The notes beneath the pieces were generated by a model. The model saw only the letters and a list, made by a program, of their open reading frames with translations, was not told where the DNA came from and ran no database searches. This document shows positions 46,201 through 57,722 of a stretch of DNA of 64,000 nt, piece by piece (within the stretch, counting starts at the first letter, position 1; the number at the start of each line of letters is the position of its first letter). Source of the DNA: Stereum hirsutum FP-91666 SS1. Taxonomy: Eukaryota > Basidiomycota > Agaricomycetes > Russulales > Stereaceae. The stretch is from assembly GCF_000264905.1 (NCBI RefSeq), contig NW_006763142.1:103353-167352 (forward strand). Direction: 5' to 3'. A program made the translations under genes and the position numbers.

Positions 46201-48627
46201 GCTTCGCCATCACAGCCATGGCACCGGGAAACCCGCTTACCACCGTCAACCTTCACTCTCCATACCATACCACAGCGTATACACTACAACTCTCAGACAC
46301 CGACATCCTTCTCCCTATCTCGACTGCATGCATTGCATACCTACTTTAGAAATACCCACCATAATTATCCTTCTCTTTTTCGTTTCGTCCCCGTTCTCGT
46401 TTCAACTCTACTCCAAGCCGTGTTTTGTAGTAGTACTGACTTGTCATCTCTTATCTCTTACTTTCCGAGGAGGGGAGAGGAAGGATGTGTGCTGGGAGAA
46501 TCTGAGCGATCGGACAGACGGACGGACGGGTGGGAGGGAGAAGAGTGTGGGTTTTGGATCGGGTTGGTTTAGGTGTTCTGTTGCTGATTTAAAGTTAGTG
46601 GGTGGATGAGTTGGTTGTTGTTTCGCAGGTCCTTGTGTCGGTTTTCCCTGCTACTGTTCGCTGTTCTCGTACATACTAATTCATACCACGTTACGTTACG
46701 CTACCCAAACGCTCCGCTACGAACCCGTTCCCTTGCTTTCTGCAACTGCTCTTGCTTTTCGTGTTCGTGTTCGTGTTTTAGATCCTGCCACGTTATAATA
46801 CACTGCGGATCTTCGTTATGATTACTTTATACCCCTCCGTGCGTGCATGCACAGTGCACACGACCATCGTTGCTTCGTTGCTTTAAGTAAAGTGGGATTG
46901 CATCAGGGCACAGCAAACTTGTCTGTCAGTGGGTAGGACACAAAAAACAAAAGGTCGACAGATGGCAAAAATCGATTGTCAAGATGGCGAGATCGTGTGG
47001 CGCCGCGCCCAGCCTAATACAGATCAGCGTGGGATAAGTGGGCTTTGCGCTTTGAAGTTAGATGAACCAAGTGCGGGACGGGAACGAGGCAGCAACTATA
47101 TTGATGTGGCGCTCCGGCGCACGCGAGCAGCCATGTCTGAGTTGTTGAACAGCTGAACGAGTCGGCTCTGAATCTGATGCTTCGATACTCATTCTCATCT
47201 AACACATCTCATTGTAAGATAGTAATTATTTCGCATATTTTATAGTACAGTGACCGGCGCACTGACATCATGGTCAAAGATGGGAGATTCTGCTCGGATC
47301 GGATGAGGCTCTGCCAGTAGACTCTGATTCAGAATAGCCAGCTGAGTTAAGACCTTTTATAATTCCGAGTCATCGACGCGGACCCATTCACTCGTCGGAG
47401 TACTGATAAGCACACAAGATCCGCTCGATGCGAGTACGATGGTGCAGTTTCATTGAGGAGGCTGCATCATGGTGGAGGCGTGGCGTCACGAACTTGGTAA
47501 GTGACATGGTATATTTTTCCACGGGTCCATGCGCAGGACTCCTCACAGATCGAGATTCCATCCATGTAGCCCACTATGTGTGCGCGAGGTGTTTCATTAG
47601 AACGGTCAGAAGTCTACCAGTGAGTTACCTACCTATCTCTAGCGTGTGTCCGGATCCGGTCTGCCTGTGGAGACGCGAAACGCACTCAGTACCTCGCCCA
47701 ACCGTCACAGAAGGCACTAGCTTGGCTGTGCATCCGCCGGAAAGACATTCACAAGGGTGGCTCAGAGTCAGGCCCATCGATCTCTCTCTCCTGCCTTCTC
47801 CATCAAAACATGGTAGATCAATCGAATCCGGGCCACCCCTTGTCCTATCCCGAATGATCTAGTCAACACTGGGTAGTGGCACGTTCGAGCATTTCCGAGC
47901 AACAGCGGCACCTGCCTGCATTGTCGAGGCCTCTTATCGTTTCGAATGCCTTCGACACTGACTGTAGCCGCCAAAAAATGGAGTTAGCAGTGCCACGGTG
48001 ATTGTAGACGATGTGCCGAATCAACTGCGCGAGGTCACTAGTTGTGTCTAGGTGGTCCATCGCGTCTCACGAAACTGGCGATATCCACGAAGTCGAAGAC
48101 GGGATCGCATCTTGACCCTCCGATACAGAAGTCCAGACATCGCATTGCGAGGGACATCTAGATCTACTCCATCATCTAACATCTGGGGACTCTACATCCG
48201 AACCGAGAGGCTCAAAGCAAAGACTTCTGTCACAGAAGTCCGATGTCCGACCGCACTTCGCCTCCCCAAGGCCTCAAGCCTCAAGCCTCAAGACCGAAGG
48301 GTGCGCGCCGCGCAAATCATGCTGAGCCTAATCCAGTCCTTCGGAGCCTTCAACCGTCAATTGGAGGTAAGTGCCTCGTCGCATTGCCGCTAGTAACCTT
48401 TCTGCGCCACCGCACGAACTATGTCAGGTGGGTGCTCAGCGGGATGGATTTGGCAAGAGGATTAGAGAAGAAGGTATGGGGGTGGTTGAGATGGATCCGA
48501 AATGAATAGAAGGCGGTGCTATACAGGCTCATTTCGTAGCGCCGTCTATTCCACGGACTCGCGGCTCCGGACTAGGTGATAACAATGAAAATAATCACCC
48601 AACGATCACATACCAGAGAGACCATTA
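46201..48627. other. Gene-poor region
   Basis: No intact gene was recognised. Fragments on the plus strand at 47430-48500 show plausible splice signals but no family motif. A short GCCTCAA run (about four copies, 48268-48294) is present. A decayed gene is possible. Confidence 0.4.
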
Positions 48628-48744
48628 GGGGAGTCCACGATAGCCGTTTAAACCTGCGTTTAATCCCACGTTTAAGACCGCAGCGCGGCTTTGGGGCTTA
48701 AACGCACGCTTAAACGTCGGTTTAAACGGTATCGTGGACTCCCC
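48628..48744. mobile_element. Palindromic MITE, 117 bp, TA target duplication
   Basis: The ends are perfect 15-bp inverted repeats GGGGAGTCCACGATA, followed after a one-base bulge by CCGTTTAAACC on both sides. The whole element folds back on itself, with an internal series of CGTTTAA-type words in both orientations. It is flanked by TA on each side (48626-48627 and 48745-48746), as in Tc1/mariner-type insertions. Because the flanks read ATTA...TATT, a 3-bp ATT duplication with one extra terminal base cannot be excluded. There is no coding capacity. Confidence 0.88.
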
Positions 48745-50280
48745 TATTGACAGTAGCAAATGGGACACCCTCCTCGAATTCATTCTCAGGCATCTGTCGA
48801 GGTGCAGCAATCTCCATAACCGCATTTCTCCTGCCAGCACAGTAAAACCTGACCCACGAACGAGCCGGCACCATAGCGCTGCTCGTCGAATGGAGCAGGA
48901 GGATTGCGGGCCAGCGCGATGTTGACATCAAACATCCGTATCTCATACCAGCTGTCAGACTCGTTCACCTGCACTGTAATGTCCTTTAGAGACCTCTACG
49001 CCACGAGTGCGATGGCCAGTGAAATCGAAGTATTCGCCGCCGGACCACCAGGGGATGATAAGTCAGAGAACCTAGTTCGCAATCGACATAGGAATAGCGA
49101 AACGACCGATCGTTGGCTTCAAAATCTGCCTAGCAGGTTACTTTGGCGGAAGAAGATGTATGAGATGTACGCCATCCTTTCTCGTCCATTGTGAGTACGG
49201 AATCCTCGATATGCTTCAATGACCATATTTTACTCTTCTCGTCTGGCATGCAATCCATCATAGACTGGAGGTCGGGATTGGCACAGGCTTCAGCAAGTAT
49301 TTTTTTTGCGGTCAATAATGGTCGCCTCTTGCGCCAAAGGTCCCTTCGGGAGGGATTGAGAGGGTGATGCGAGGGAATGACAACAGAGTCCGATCATCTA
49401 ACATCCTCGTCGATGAACTCTGCAACTGAACCGGGCCAATAAGACACAATCAGGCCTCAGGTAAGGATGAGCACATGGTAGACGGACACAAACCTAGCCG
49501 CGGGATTACACGCTGCAGTTGATGTTGTTGTCTTAAAATTCAAACTCGAAGAAGACAATCCTTCCGCTTCGCTATAGATTCCAGCTGGTTGCAAAATCGT
49601 AGACCGCATGAGGATCGTGGCATGAGTAAGAGCCGTGAAGCAAGAGAGGTATGACGACGGATCCTACGTGCAAGGGAGAAACGACTTATCGCCATCTCAT
49701 CCATCTCTAATCCATCCATCCGCGACATCAGCGCTCAATCTCTGACACTCTTGGCCCATTCACGGTCAGGGAACATGCATAACATATCGAACGTGTATTG
49801 AAGCTCATATAGGACCTGGGCAAGACCCGAGAATGGTTTCCCGACAGGGGTTCGAGGTAGAGATCCGCTCCTGGCGGGAATACATGCTCGGATGAAGCCC
49901 AGAATCATGGACACGGTTGACTTATTCATAGAGCGAAGGCAGAACTAGCTCACAGAACTAGAATTGAAGAGAAAGCGGACGTGGCCTCGAGGATACCCCT
50001 GTGCCAATCGTGCGAGCGCCACACGGAAGAAGAGAACGACCAGACTTCCAGAGCCACAATCTCACGCACGAAATGCAACATCGAGCCATTTATCTCGATC
50101 ATCCATTCATTAGCAACCCAGCGTAGCGGGATGATGCGTGCGTGCTGAGAGCCATAGTGATTTTGAGGCATGGAGGCGAGGCATCATGATACATGGGTGG
50201 CATAAGAATATCCCAATGAGAGGTAAGGGTAGTGAAGAATGGAACGACGAGAGCGAAGACAAAGCACGAGATGATGCTGC
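48745..50280. other. Gene-poor region left of eL24
   Basis: It includes the eL24 3' flank. A frame at 48904-49194 on the plus strand has no domain. I see nothing else I can support. Confidence 0.45.
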
Positions 50281-50945
50281 TTAACGGCCACCCTTGCCGC
50301 CCTTCGCACCCTGTTTCGAGACGTTCTTCAAGCCAGCAGGTGCAGCCGCACGCGTAGGCTATAATCATCAAAGGAACAAGATGGATCCGCAGGTAATTAG
50401 CTTCCCTCCACCAGATCACAGGTACGAGGCGTACCTTCGGCTTCTTGGACTCCTTCTCCTTCTTCTCTGCCTTAGCCTTCGTGATGGCGGTCAACCTCGC
50501 CTGAGTACGGGCCTGAGCAGTTTGGTTGCGCTTGGCGGCGATGGCGGCGAGGTCAGCACCGACGATACCACGCTGATGCTTCACGGTCTTGCGCGAGCGC
50601 TTCTTAGCGACCTCCTCTGTGATGCCCTTCTTGTGCATGCGGCGGTAGAGTTGTGTCCAGGCGATCTTACGCGGATTCTTGCGCTGGAGGAAAAGGGATT
50701 CATTCTTCGAGGCAGCAAAGCGGAAGATCTGGAGAGTTTCGCTGTGATGAGCTGGTGATCTCTAAGAGTACCACGGGGGGAGATGTGAAGCAAGCATACC
50801 TTGCTATCGCCACGGATGAAGAGACGACCCTTGGAGGGGTAGATACGGAAGCCGGAGAACGAGTCGATTTCGACCTTCTGCACTCCACGAATCACATAGT
50901 TCAGCAAACGAAACCGCTGTGTAGCCATGATACAATACGCACCAT
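50281..50945 (-). CDS. RPL24: 60S ribosomal protein eL24
   Basis: A structural protein of the large ribosomal subunit with a bridge to the small subunit. Four exons are read: 50945-50943 (only the ATG), 50877-50800, 50728-50435 and 50358-50281. They total 453 nt, which gives 150 residues. Exon 2 begins KVEIDSFSGFRIYPSKGRLF and ends RGDSK. Exon 3 reads IFRFAASKNESLFLQRKNPR, then WTQLYRRMHKKGITEE and TVKHQRGIVGADLAAIAAKR. The last exon is PTRAAAPAGLKNVSKQGAKG and ends GGKGGR. The L24e signature and its lysine-rich tail are complete. A different ATG inside intron 1 (at 50930) would produce an atypical N-terminus, so the ATG-only exon is preferred, in line with other fungal eL24 proteins that start M-K-V-E-I. 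Confidence 0.95.
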
Positions 50946-52046
50946 CTGTGATAAGAACAAAGACCCAAAAGTTCGTCAGCCTGCAGTCCTCGTTCTACCC
51001 GTCATCCAACCTGCCGAACACCCATCCAACCTCCCAAAACACAACCATACGTCTCCCCTCTATTGCATCACAGAATCCTCCGCATGCGCATCCTGGGGTG
51101 TTCTGAAGGCATCAAACGTGAATTCTGCTCACCTGGACGGATTTTGGGCTGTCTTGAGGGTTTACTTGCCGGCGCTTGGCTGGCGGTGAGTCTCTCTGCC
51201 ACCGTCGGAGTTCGCCTCGGCATTTGCCGGATTATGGGCGTCTGTTGACGCGAGCTCGCCTTGAGCTCGCTCGTTCTCTCGCGCTCACGTCCACCTATAT
51301 CCACAGTTTCATTATGATCATGCTCAAAGACTCTTCTTGCCTACACTTCCCCCAAGTCACCAAGTAGCAATGTATCCAAAGCACATCGGTACTATGGTGG
51401 CATGTCTCCGTGATCGACGTAAGCATCAAACGCCCGTACAAGTCAAACTTCAAGCTTCAAAGCTTCACGACCCGCCGTGCGTATGTCCGCATTGGAGGTT
51501 TACATTGTGCCTGTTTGTCAGACTCTTGATCTCCATGTCATATTCTTCCCTGGTCCCGTCTGTGGCTAGTCGTTCTCACCACATCATCTGTGGCGTCTAT
51601 GGCGTTGCGGCACGCGTCGACCAATGCATCAAATCTAAACACTCTGCTACATGACTATCGGCGCTCCATTGTCGATAATTCCCGAAACACATGCACCTGT
51701 GTAACTGGATAAAGCTCTTGAGCTCGTCGACAATCACGCAAGATACGTCGATATCGTCTCACGATAACGCGCCATAACCGGTGACCTTCGCGAGTTCACC
51801 GAATAGTCACTGACTTCAGAGACTTCAGTTGTGCCAGACGGCGCCGACCCGCTCTTTCCCATGGAAGCATCCGTCATGAGAACCAAAACTGCATGGATTG
51901 CATGTTATCGGTCTGGCTCTTTCACTGATTGTCAGTACGATAGTAGTATAAGAGCCACCTTCTCGACAGTGGATTGATGACGGGTGGTGCTTCGCTTCTT
52001 GTCTTCTCTCTGTCCACTACACTACCTGCTGTTTAAAGTGACATCC
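50946..52046. promoter_or_regulatory. Divergent spacer between eL24 and the MFS permease
   Basis: A 1.1-kb spacer between divergently transcribed genes. It presumably holds both promoters. No gene or clear element was recognised. Confidence 0.5.
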
Positions 52047-54557
52047 ATGACCAGTTATATGGATGAGAAGCCAAGTGTCAAGCGGACGTGGCGGTCGGTG
52101 ATCTGGTGTGTATCAATACGACTTCTTATCCTGTATCAGATTGGCTAGAGGCTGACGAGGTAATATTCAGGGATAACGAGTAAGGTCGATTGTTATTGCC
52201 CATAGAAGCTGGAGTCCCTAACTGTTTTGTTCTTATGATCGAAGCGCTGATCTGAAGAGTCCTGAAGAGCGTCGCTTGGTGTTCAAAATTGGTAAGCCGC
52301 GGTCGTTCTACTGGTCCCAACCTCGCCTAGTGGACTGACCTTTGTGTTTTATTAGACTGCACGATTCTTATCTACGCATGTCTCGGCGAGTTCTTGAAGC
52401 TTCTTGACCAGGGCAACTTGGTAGGTTTTGCCTGTGACATCGTCGAGTCTACGGCAGTTCACAGTCATTCCAGAGTAACGCCTACATTTCGGGCATGAAA
52501 GAAGAGGTACGCCTTCAAAACCTGCCTTGTTTATCAACAACACAAACAAAACGCTTACGTTTTTGACTTCAGATCAATCTCACCGGAAATACAGTGCGTT
52601 GATATCCCCCCCCCCCCCCTCACCGAGTGAGCTACGCCACCTCACGCCTTGCCAAGTACAATACTGCATCCTCCATGTTCTCTGTTGGTAAGTTGATTCG
52701 AATCGCGTACCATATGCCCGAACATGCTCAGTGTCCAAAATCATGTCAGGCTATGCAATAGGGATCATACCCGCCACCCTTCTCCTCACCAAGTTCCGTC
52801 CTTCTATCATTCTCCCGATCGCCGAGCTCTTCTGGGGTACCGCAACGCTCGCAACATGTGCTGTCAAGACGCCCGCTCATCTAGCTGCATGTCGATTTGT
52901 GTGTTTCTCCTTAACCCCACAGTCGGACTTGAATACAACAGCTGATACATACGTCCGTAGTTCGTTGGACTCTCAGAAGCACCGTTCTATACTGGTCTGG
53001 TCGTCATTCTCGGGACATGGTATAGTGTGTTCTACTCTTGCACATAATTGCTTGTCTTCTTTGGTATTCATCGAAGCTCTGTCGATATCATGATCTCAGC
53101 TCCAGCAGAACAAGGCAAACGACAGTCCATCCTCTTCGTGATGGCCCAAGTCGGAAATCTATTCTCTGGATATCTCCAAGCTAGTGTTTATCATCTCGGT
53201 GGCGTCAGTGGAATGAGTGGTTGGAGGTGTGTGTCTGTTATCCGCCCCGGCTTTCTTCGCCTCCTTCGAAAAACACTCACTACCATCTCGTAGATGGCTA
53301 TACGTCATTGACGGCTGCATGACTATCCCCGTACAGCTCCACTACCAATATATCCCTACCGTTCCGCCCCCTCTACTGACACCTCCGCCAAATCCTCTAG
53401 ATCGCCCTCCTAGGTTTCCTAGTCTTTCCCGACACCCCAGCTGCCGCTCGTTCCTTCCTCTTCGATGCTTCCGAACGCGCCCTCGCCACCACACGCGTAC
53501 AAGCCGCTCGCATTGCCCAGCCGACAGGCCATTTCATCCGGTGGAACGTGATCAAGAAGGCTCTGATGAACAAGTATTATTGGTTATTCGTATTGGGGTA
53601 TATTTTGTATGGGTTGAGCACGCAGGCGTCGTCAACTTGGTCCGTGTCGCATTGAATTTCATGACTTTCAGTAAATGGTTAGTTGACGCGATTGATTAGG
53701 TTCGGTGTTTGGCTGAAGTCAGAAAACTACTCAGTTTCTGTGAGTCGAATAAAACATACCCCTTCGCGCATCTCATTCATTACTCCCTTCCATTTTCTTC
53801 TTCACTGCACCTATCAGCTCCGCAACATAATCCCAACCTGTACCAACGTTGTCACCATCGTGTCCGTCCTCACCTTCGGCTGGATCTCCGACATCTACCG
53901 CACTCGTCCAAAGGTCATCGTCGCCGCCATCACCTATTCTCTATTCCCACAGATCTGTTTATCGGTGTGGAATATTCCAAACGGGTTGAAGTTCTTTTCC
54001 TATTTGACCTTGGGGGTCGAGGTACGCACGATAATTGATATTACGCGCTCGTTCAGTGAACAAAATATGCTAAAAGGTTTGCTATTTTTCATAGTTCATC
54101 ACGGCGCTTTTCTTCTCTTGGGCAGCGGAGAGCATGAGAGATGATTTTGCGGTCAAAGCGTACGTCGCAATCTCGGTTTTCAGGGACTTTACAACCTAAC
54201 AGGACGTCCACTGTGACAGATTCACCCTGGCATCGATGAACGCCCTTCAATACGCCATGTCAGCATGTACGTTTTCGTTCGCGGCCCACTTCTCTTTCAG
54301 TCTCACAGAGACACACACCTGCTCCACTGACGCAAGCAAATACGTTTACATACGCAGGGGTTTCGATTTTGCAATTCCCCGCTTCCCAATCCCCAAAATT
54401 CGCCTTTGCGTACCAACTTTGTGCGATTTTCGGCGGAAGTTGTATCGGGATAATCGGAATTATTTGTTGGCTTCAAAGAAGGGAGGAGGGGAAGAGAGAG
54501 ACGATAGAGGAAGAAATTATTGAAACGAGCGAGAAGGGGGAGAAGGAGGAGAAGTAA
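52047..54557 (+). CDS. MFS permease of the DAL5/FEN2 anion:cation symporter type
   Basis: A major-facilitator transporter related to the fungal allantoate, pantothenate and nicotinate permeases. Many short exons must be joined: MTSYMDEKPSVKRTWRSVIW, DNE, DADLKSPEERRLVFKID, then CTILIYACLGEFLKLLDQGN. SNAYISGMKEEINLTGNTYN is the family hallmark after helix 1. Further segments are SKIMSGYAIGIIPATLLLTK with FRPSIILP, FVGLSEAPFYTGLVVILG, APAEQGKRQSILFVMAQVG, GVSGMSGWRWLYVIDG and FLVFPDTPAAA. VIKKALMNKYYWLFVLGYIL and VSVLTFGWISDIYRTRPK come from the C-terminal half. It ends in a charged cytosolic tail ETIEEEIIETSEKGEKEEK with the stop at 54555-54557. One intron carries a 14-base C run (52606-52619). 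The substrate is not decidable. Exon borders in 53040-53100 and 54010-54300 are uncertain. Confidence 0.8.
52606..52619 (+). repeat. Poly-C run in an MFS intron
   Basis: Fourteen consecutive C, likely unstable in length. It lies inside an intron directly before the exon YNTASSMFSV. Confidence 0.9.
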
Positions 54558-55045
54558 GGAATGTGACCAATGAGAATGAGAAACGGGGAGCGACGAGTGG
54601 GGAAGAGGACAAAGGAATTGCACAAGTCGTTGGGCTTGATTCTTTGCTTGATTGCGTCCAGAAGGCGAGCATGGTGGATGCTCGGGCTTTTGAGAATGTT
54701 GCGCGAGTTGTTGATGAATGAAATTGCCAGATTGCGGCGTGTGCACAGACGAATGGATGATTCACGCAGGGGAAATGACGCTGGTACAACAATAGCGCTT
54801 TCATTCTGAGCACAGTAAGCAACGTATATAAAGGAGCGAACATCTCTACAGGCAGTGAAATTTAGTCCGAGCTACAGCAGAAGAGCGTAGACGAGGAACA
54901 ATGTGCGTCGAAGCAGAAAAAAGGGAAAATGAGAAAGAAGTCGGCACAGTTCACGTAGGTCCCGAGAGAAACATAAAGGGGAATAGTCCATGTGAAGACG
55001 GAAAAAGTCCTGCAAATTTTAGCGACACAGTCCTGCTACGAGCGC
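54558..55045. other. Convergent spacer, MFS permease to secreted protein
   Basis: Purine-rich DNA between two converging genes. No gene is supported. Confidence 0.5.
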
Positions 55046-55942
55046 TCACGTGGAGAGGGACAACGTCTGAAGAAGAATAGTCAGCGACAAGGTTATTACG
55101 AATGGAGGGAACATTAACTCACCACTCCCACCATCCCGGTCACGTTCTTCTTGCTGGAGAACGAGAGACGAGAAGAAGTCTTGTTGTACAAAATGTAAGT
55201 CTTGGGGAGACTACCGTTCGGGTTGGTCCATTGGGCTGCAATAAGACGAATGTTTGATGAGTACATTGCAGATTGAGGACGCAAAGAAATGTATCGTACC
55301 TGTGAGCGCTCCAGTCGTTGAGTTCAGGCTCCACATGGTAGACAACGCGCCCTCCGCGACATTGGTGAACAACTTCTGACCGGATAGCGTCTTGTTGGAC
55401 TGTCCGATATAGGGAGGAGTGTAGAGAGCATTCTGAGCCAACAAACTTCCATTGCCCTTGCCTGTACCCTCAACGAAGTGCAAGACGACGTCGCTGGTGC
55501 GGGCAAAGAGGTTGCGCCTGCGAGTGGTGCTGCTGGCATCGACCAGGCTCCTGAACGAGAGGAAGGGTTGTCAATGATTAGGGGGAGGGGGAGAACAATG
55601 TTCGAGTCGACTTACGGATCGTCAGCGGATAAATGGCCAAGGACAGTACCATCAGCCGCCACGATGGCAGCACGACCACTAGGAGGCGGACTCAGCGATT
55701 GATTACGGCGAACTATTAAGAAAATTGGCTCACGTGGTAGCCGTCGCAGAGGTGGTTGTCTGCCTAGCGGTGAGGATGCCGGAAGGCTTTCTCTTGACAG
55801 GAGGCAAAGGCCCAAGATTCCGGCGGAGTCTGTCGGCGTTGGTCTGCCTGGAAGAGAGGCCTGCGGCGTCAACGCATGAAGTAGCGATGAAGATGGTAGC
55901 CAAGAGAGCGAAGAGAGCACAAAGGGAGCGAGTTTGCTGCAT
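55046..55942 (-). CDS. Secreted protein of unknown function
   Basis: The start at 55942 gives MQQTRSLCALFALLATIFIA then TSCVDA, a signal peptide. An in-frame ATG at 55984 would extend it by 14 residues. The mature part has a basic, proline-containing segment (NADRLRRNLGPLPPVKRKPS), then TARQTTTSATATT and, in the next exon, GRAAIVAADGTVLGHLSADD. SLVDASSTTRRRNLFAR and VVLHFVEGTGKGNGSLLAQN follow, with SGQKLFTNVAEGALSTMWSL after that. The last exons contain QWTNPNGSLPKTYILYN and KNVTGMVGV. Kex2-like basic pairs (KR) occur before the core domain. The C-terminus depends on whether GTGAGT near 55120 is spliced (stop 55046-55048) or read through (stop at 55114). I do not recognise the family. It is probably a cell-surface or secreted beta-rich protein. 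Confidence 0.65.
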
Positions 55943-57722
55943 TGTAGAGAGGATGGAGGAGATAGAGCGTGTGACGGTGTGCAAGAGGGGGTAGCTGAAG
56001 AGAGAGAATGGACGACGAAGAAAACTTGGAGTGGAGGAAAAGGGATAGAAAAACTCTTGGAACGACTAAGCGATGAAATTGTGGGAACAGGCCCTCTCCT
56101 TTATATACAGGATATCTTCGGCCACATCTGAAACATCCGCCACCTCCTCTTCTCGTTTTTATCCGCAAGGACACAATTGGCGTCATATCGCAGAGCAAAC
56201 TGTCAGTACATCGTTGCCGCATAGGAGGCATAGCGGGCGATCGTCGCCATTTTTTCCCTTTTTTTTTCCCCTGGAGCCGATGGGCAGAGTTACATCCGAT
56301 GAACCTGGTTATAAATCAGTGCTGTCAGGATCTCTCGAAATCTATTGTAGGATTTCGAGGCTGGCTGGCTTGCTCGACATTGACGGAAAATCTCCCTTGA
56401 CCTACGGCCTAGACTCGCAGGCGTCCGAGTCTCACTTGTACTCGCTGAACGCAATGCGCCCATGATTCGGCAGAGTGGCGATATCCAGTGCCGATTAGGT
56501 GGGCTTGGAACTGAGGGCTAAAGGTTGAGAGCGTGAGTTCCTGGCGGATGTTTCAGAGCGGACTCTTGGCGAATCAGAGTCATCCGTATTGAGGTCACGG
56601 CCGAGACTTGACTCTATCGATCCGCTCCAGAGATGACAGAGTCCTGAGGAGTATCCAGCGTAGAACCAGTATCCTGAGCTTGTCGAGTGGGTCGATTTGG
56701 ACGGACAAAACAGATCGGCACGGTGGAGCGCGGCTCTGACGAGCTGCAAGATGAACGTAGTTGACCGTTCCCACACGTCACGTTTGACAGTGAACTGGAT
56801 GGCTTCTAAAGACCAAATAGTCCACAACAACTTTCCGTATCAAGGCATGTTCGTCCCTCAAGACTTCGAACAGTGCATAAATGCTTTGTTAATTTATTTA
56901 TAGGCGCGGAGGTGAAGATGAGACTCCTAAAACCCGATTTTTTACTTACCGTCTGGTGATTACCACTGGAGTCGAGAACTTTGAGAATTTCGAACTTGAG
57001 TCAACTCGGCGACTCCCGTCGGAAGGATCCGCATGTGGCACCGAGGAGTGGCCCGAAGATTCACCGGTGGCACCAACCATCCACAAGTCTACTCTGTTCC
57101 TAAGTAAGCTCTACCAAACCCACCGAACATGTACAGGGCTGTTTCGGCGCCACTACCTATCATTTCAGAAACTCCACAGTGTCAGCCATGTAATCGTCGA
57201 GAAACAGATCCCAAAGGCATAATCCACGGACAAGCTCATTGAACATTGACATCAAGAATCGGACTCAAGCCTGTCAGAACACACGCAAAGCGGATCCGAA
57301 TCCGAACGATGTGATAGAAGTGAAAGACAAAGTGAGTCCCAAGAGGAACTTCAAGGGTGAAAATAGAGTCGTGTGTATATTGCCCTGCTAGCGGGACAGC
57401 GAATAGCGAAGCAAATAGTCGACGAGTGAAATATGAAGTTAAGGTCCAGGTCCACAGGATCGCACCGTAATGTAAAATATCCTAAATGTCGCCGTAAAGG
57501 TAAGATGGGGAGCAGAGGAGAGACGAAAAGAAAGGGTTGATGAAAGAGAATTCAGATATGCTATGAGACGAGCCAGGCCAGACATGTGATGCGAAATTGA
57601 AGATTGAAAGGAGACGAGTGCGTCGAATACAAAACGACGGTAAGATAGCAAAAGAAATTATTCGAAAAGAAGAACAGAATCCAAACTGAACTAGGCTGCT
57701 CAAATCCACGCTCACCCCACGC
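55943..57722. other. Spacer, secreted protein to Kin4 kinase
   Basis: It contains the promoter of the secreted-protein gene and the 3' flank of the kinase. Between 56270 and 57430 I see only short motif-free frames. Confidence 0.5.
56100..56107 (-). promoter_or_regulatory. TATA box of the secreted-protein gene
   Basis: TATATAAA on the minus strand, 158 nt upstream of the chosen ATG. Confidence 0.6.
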
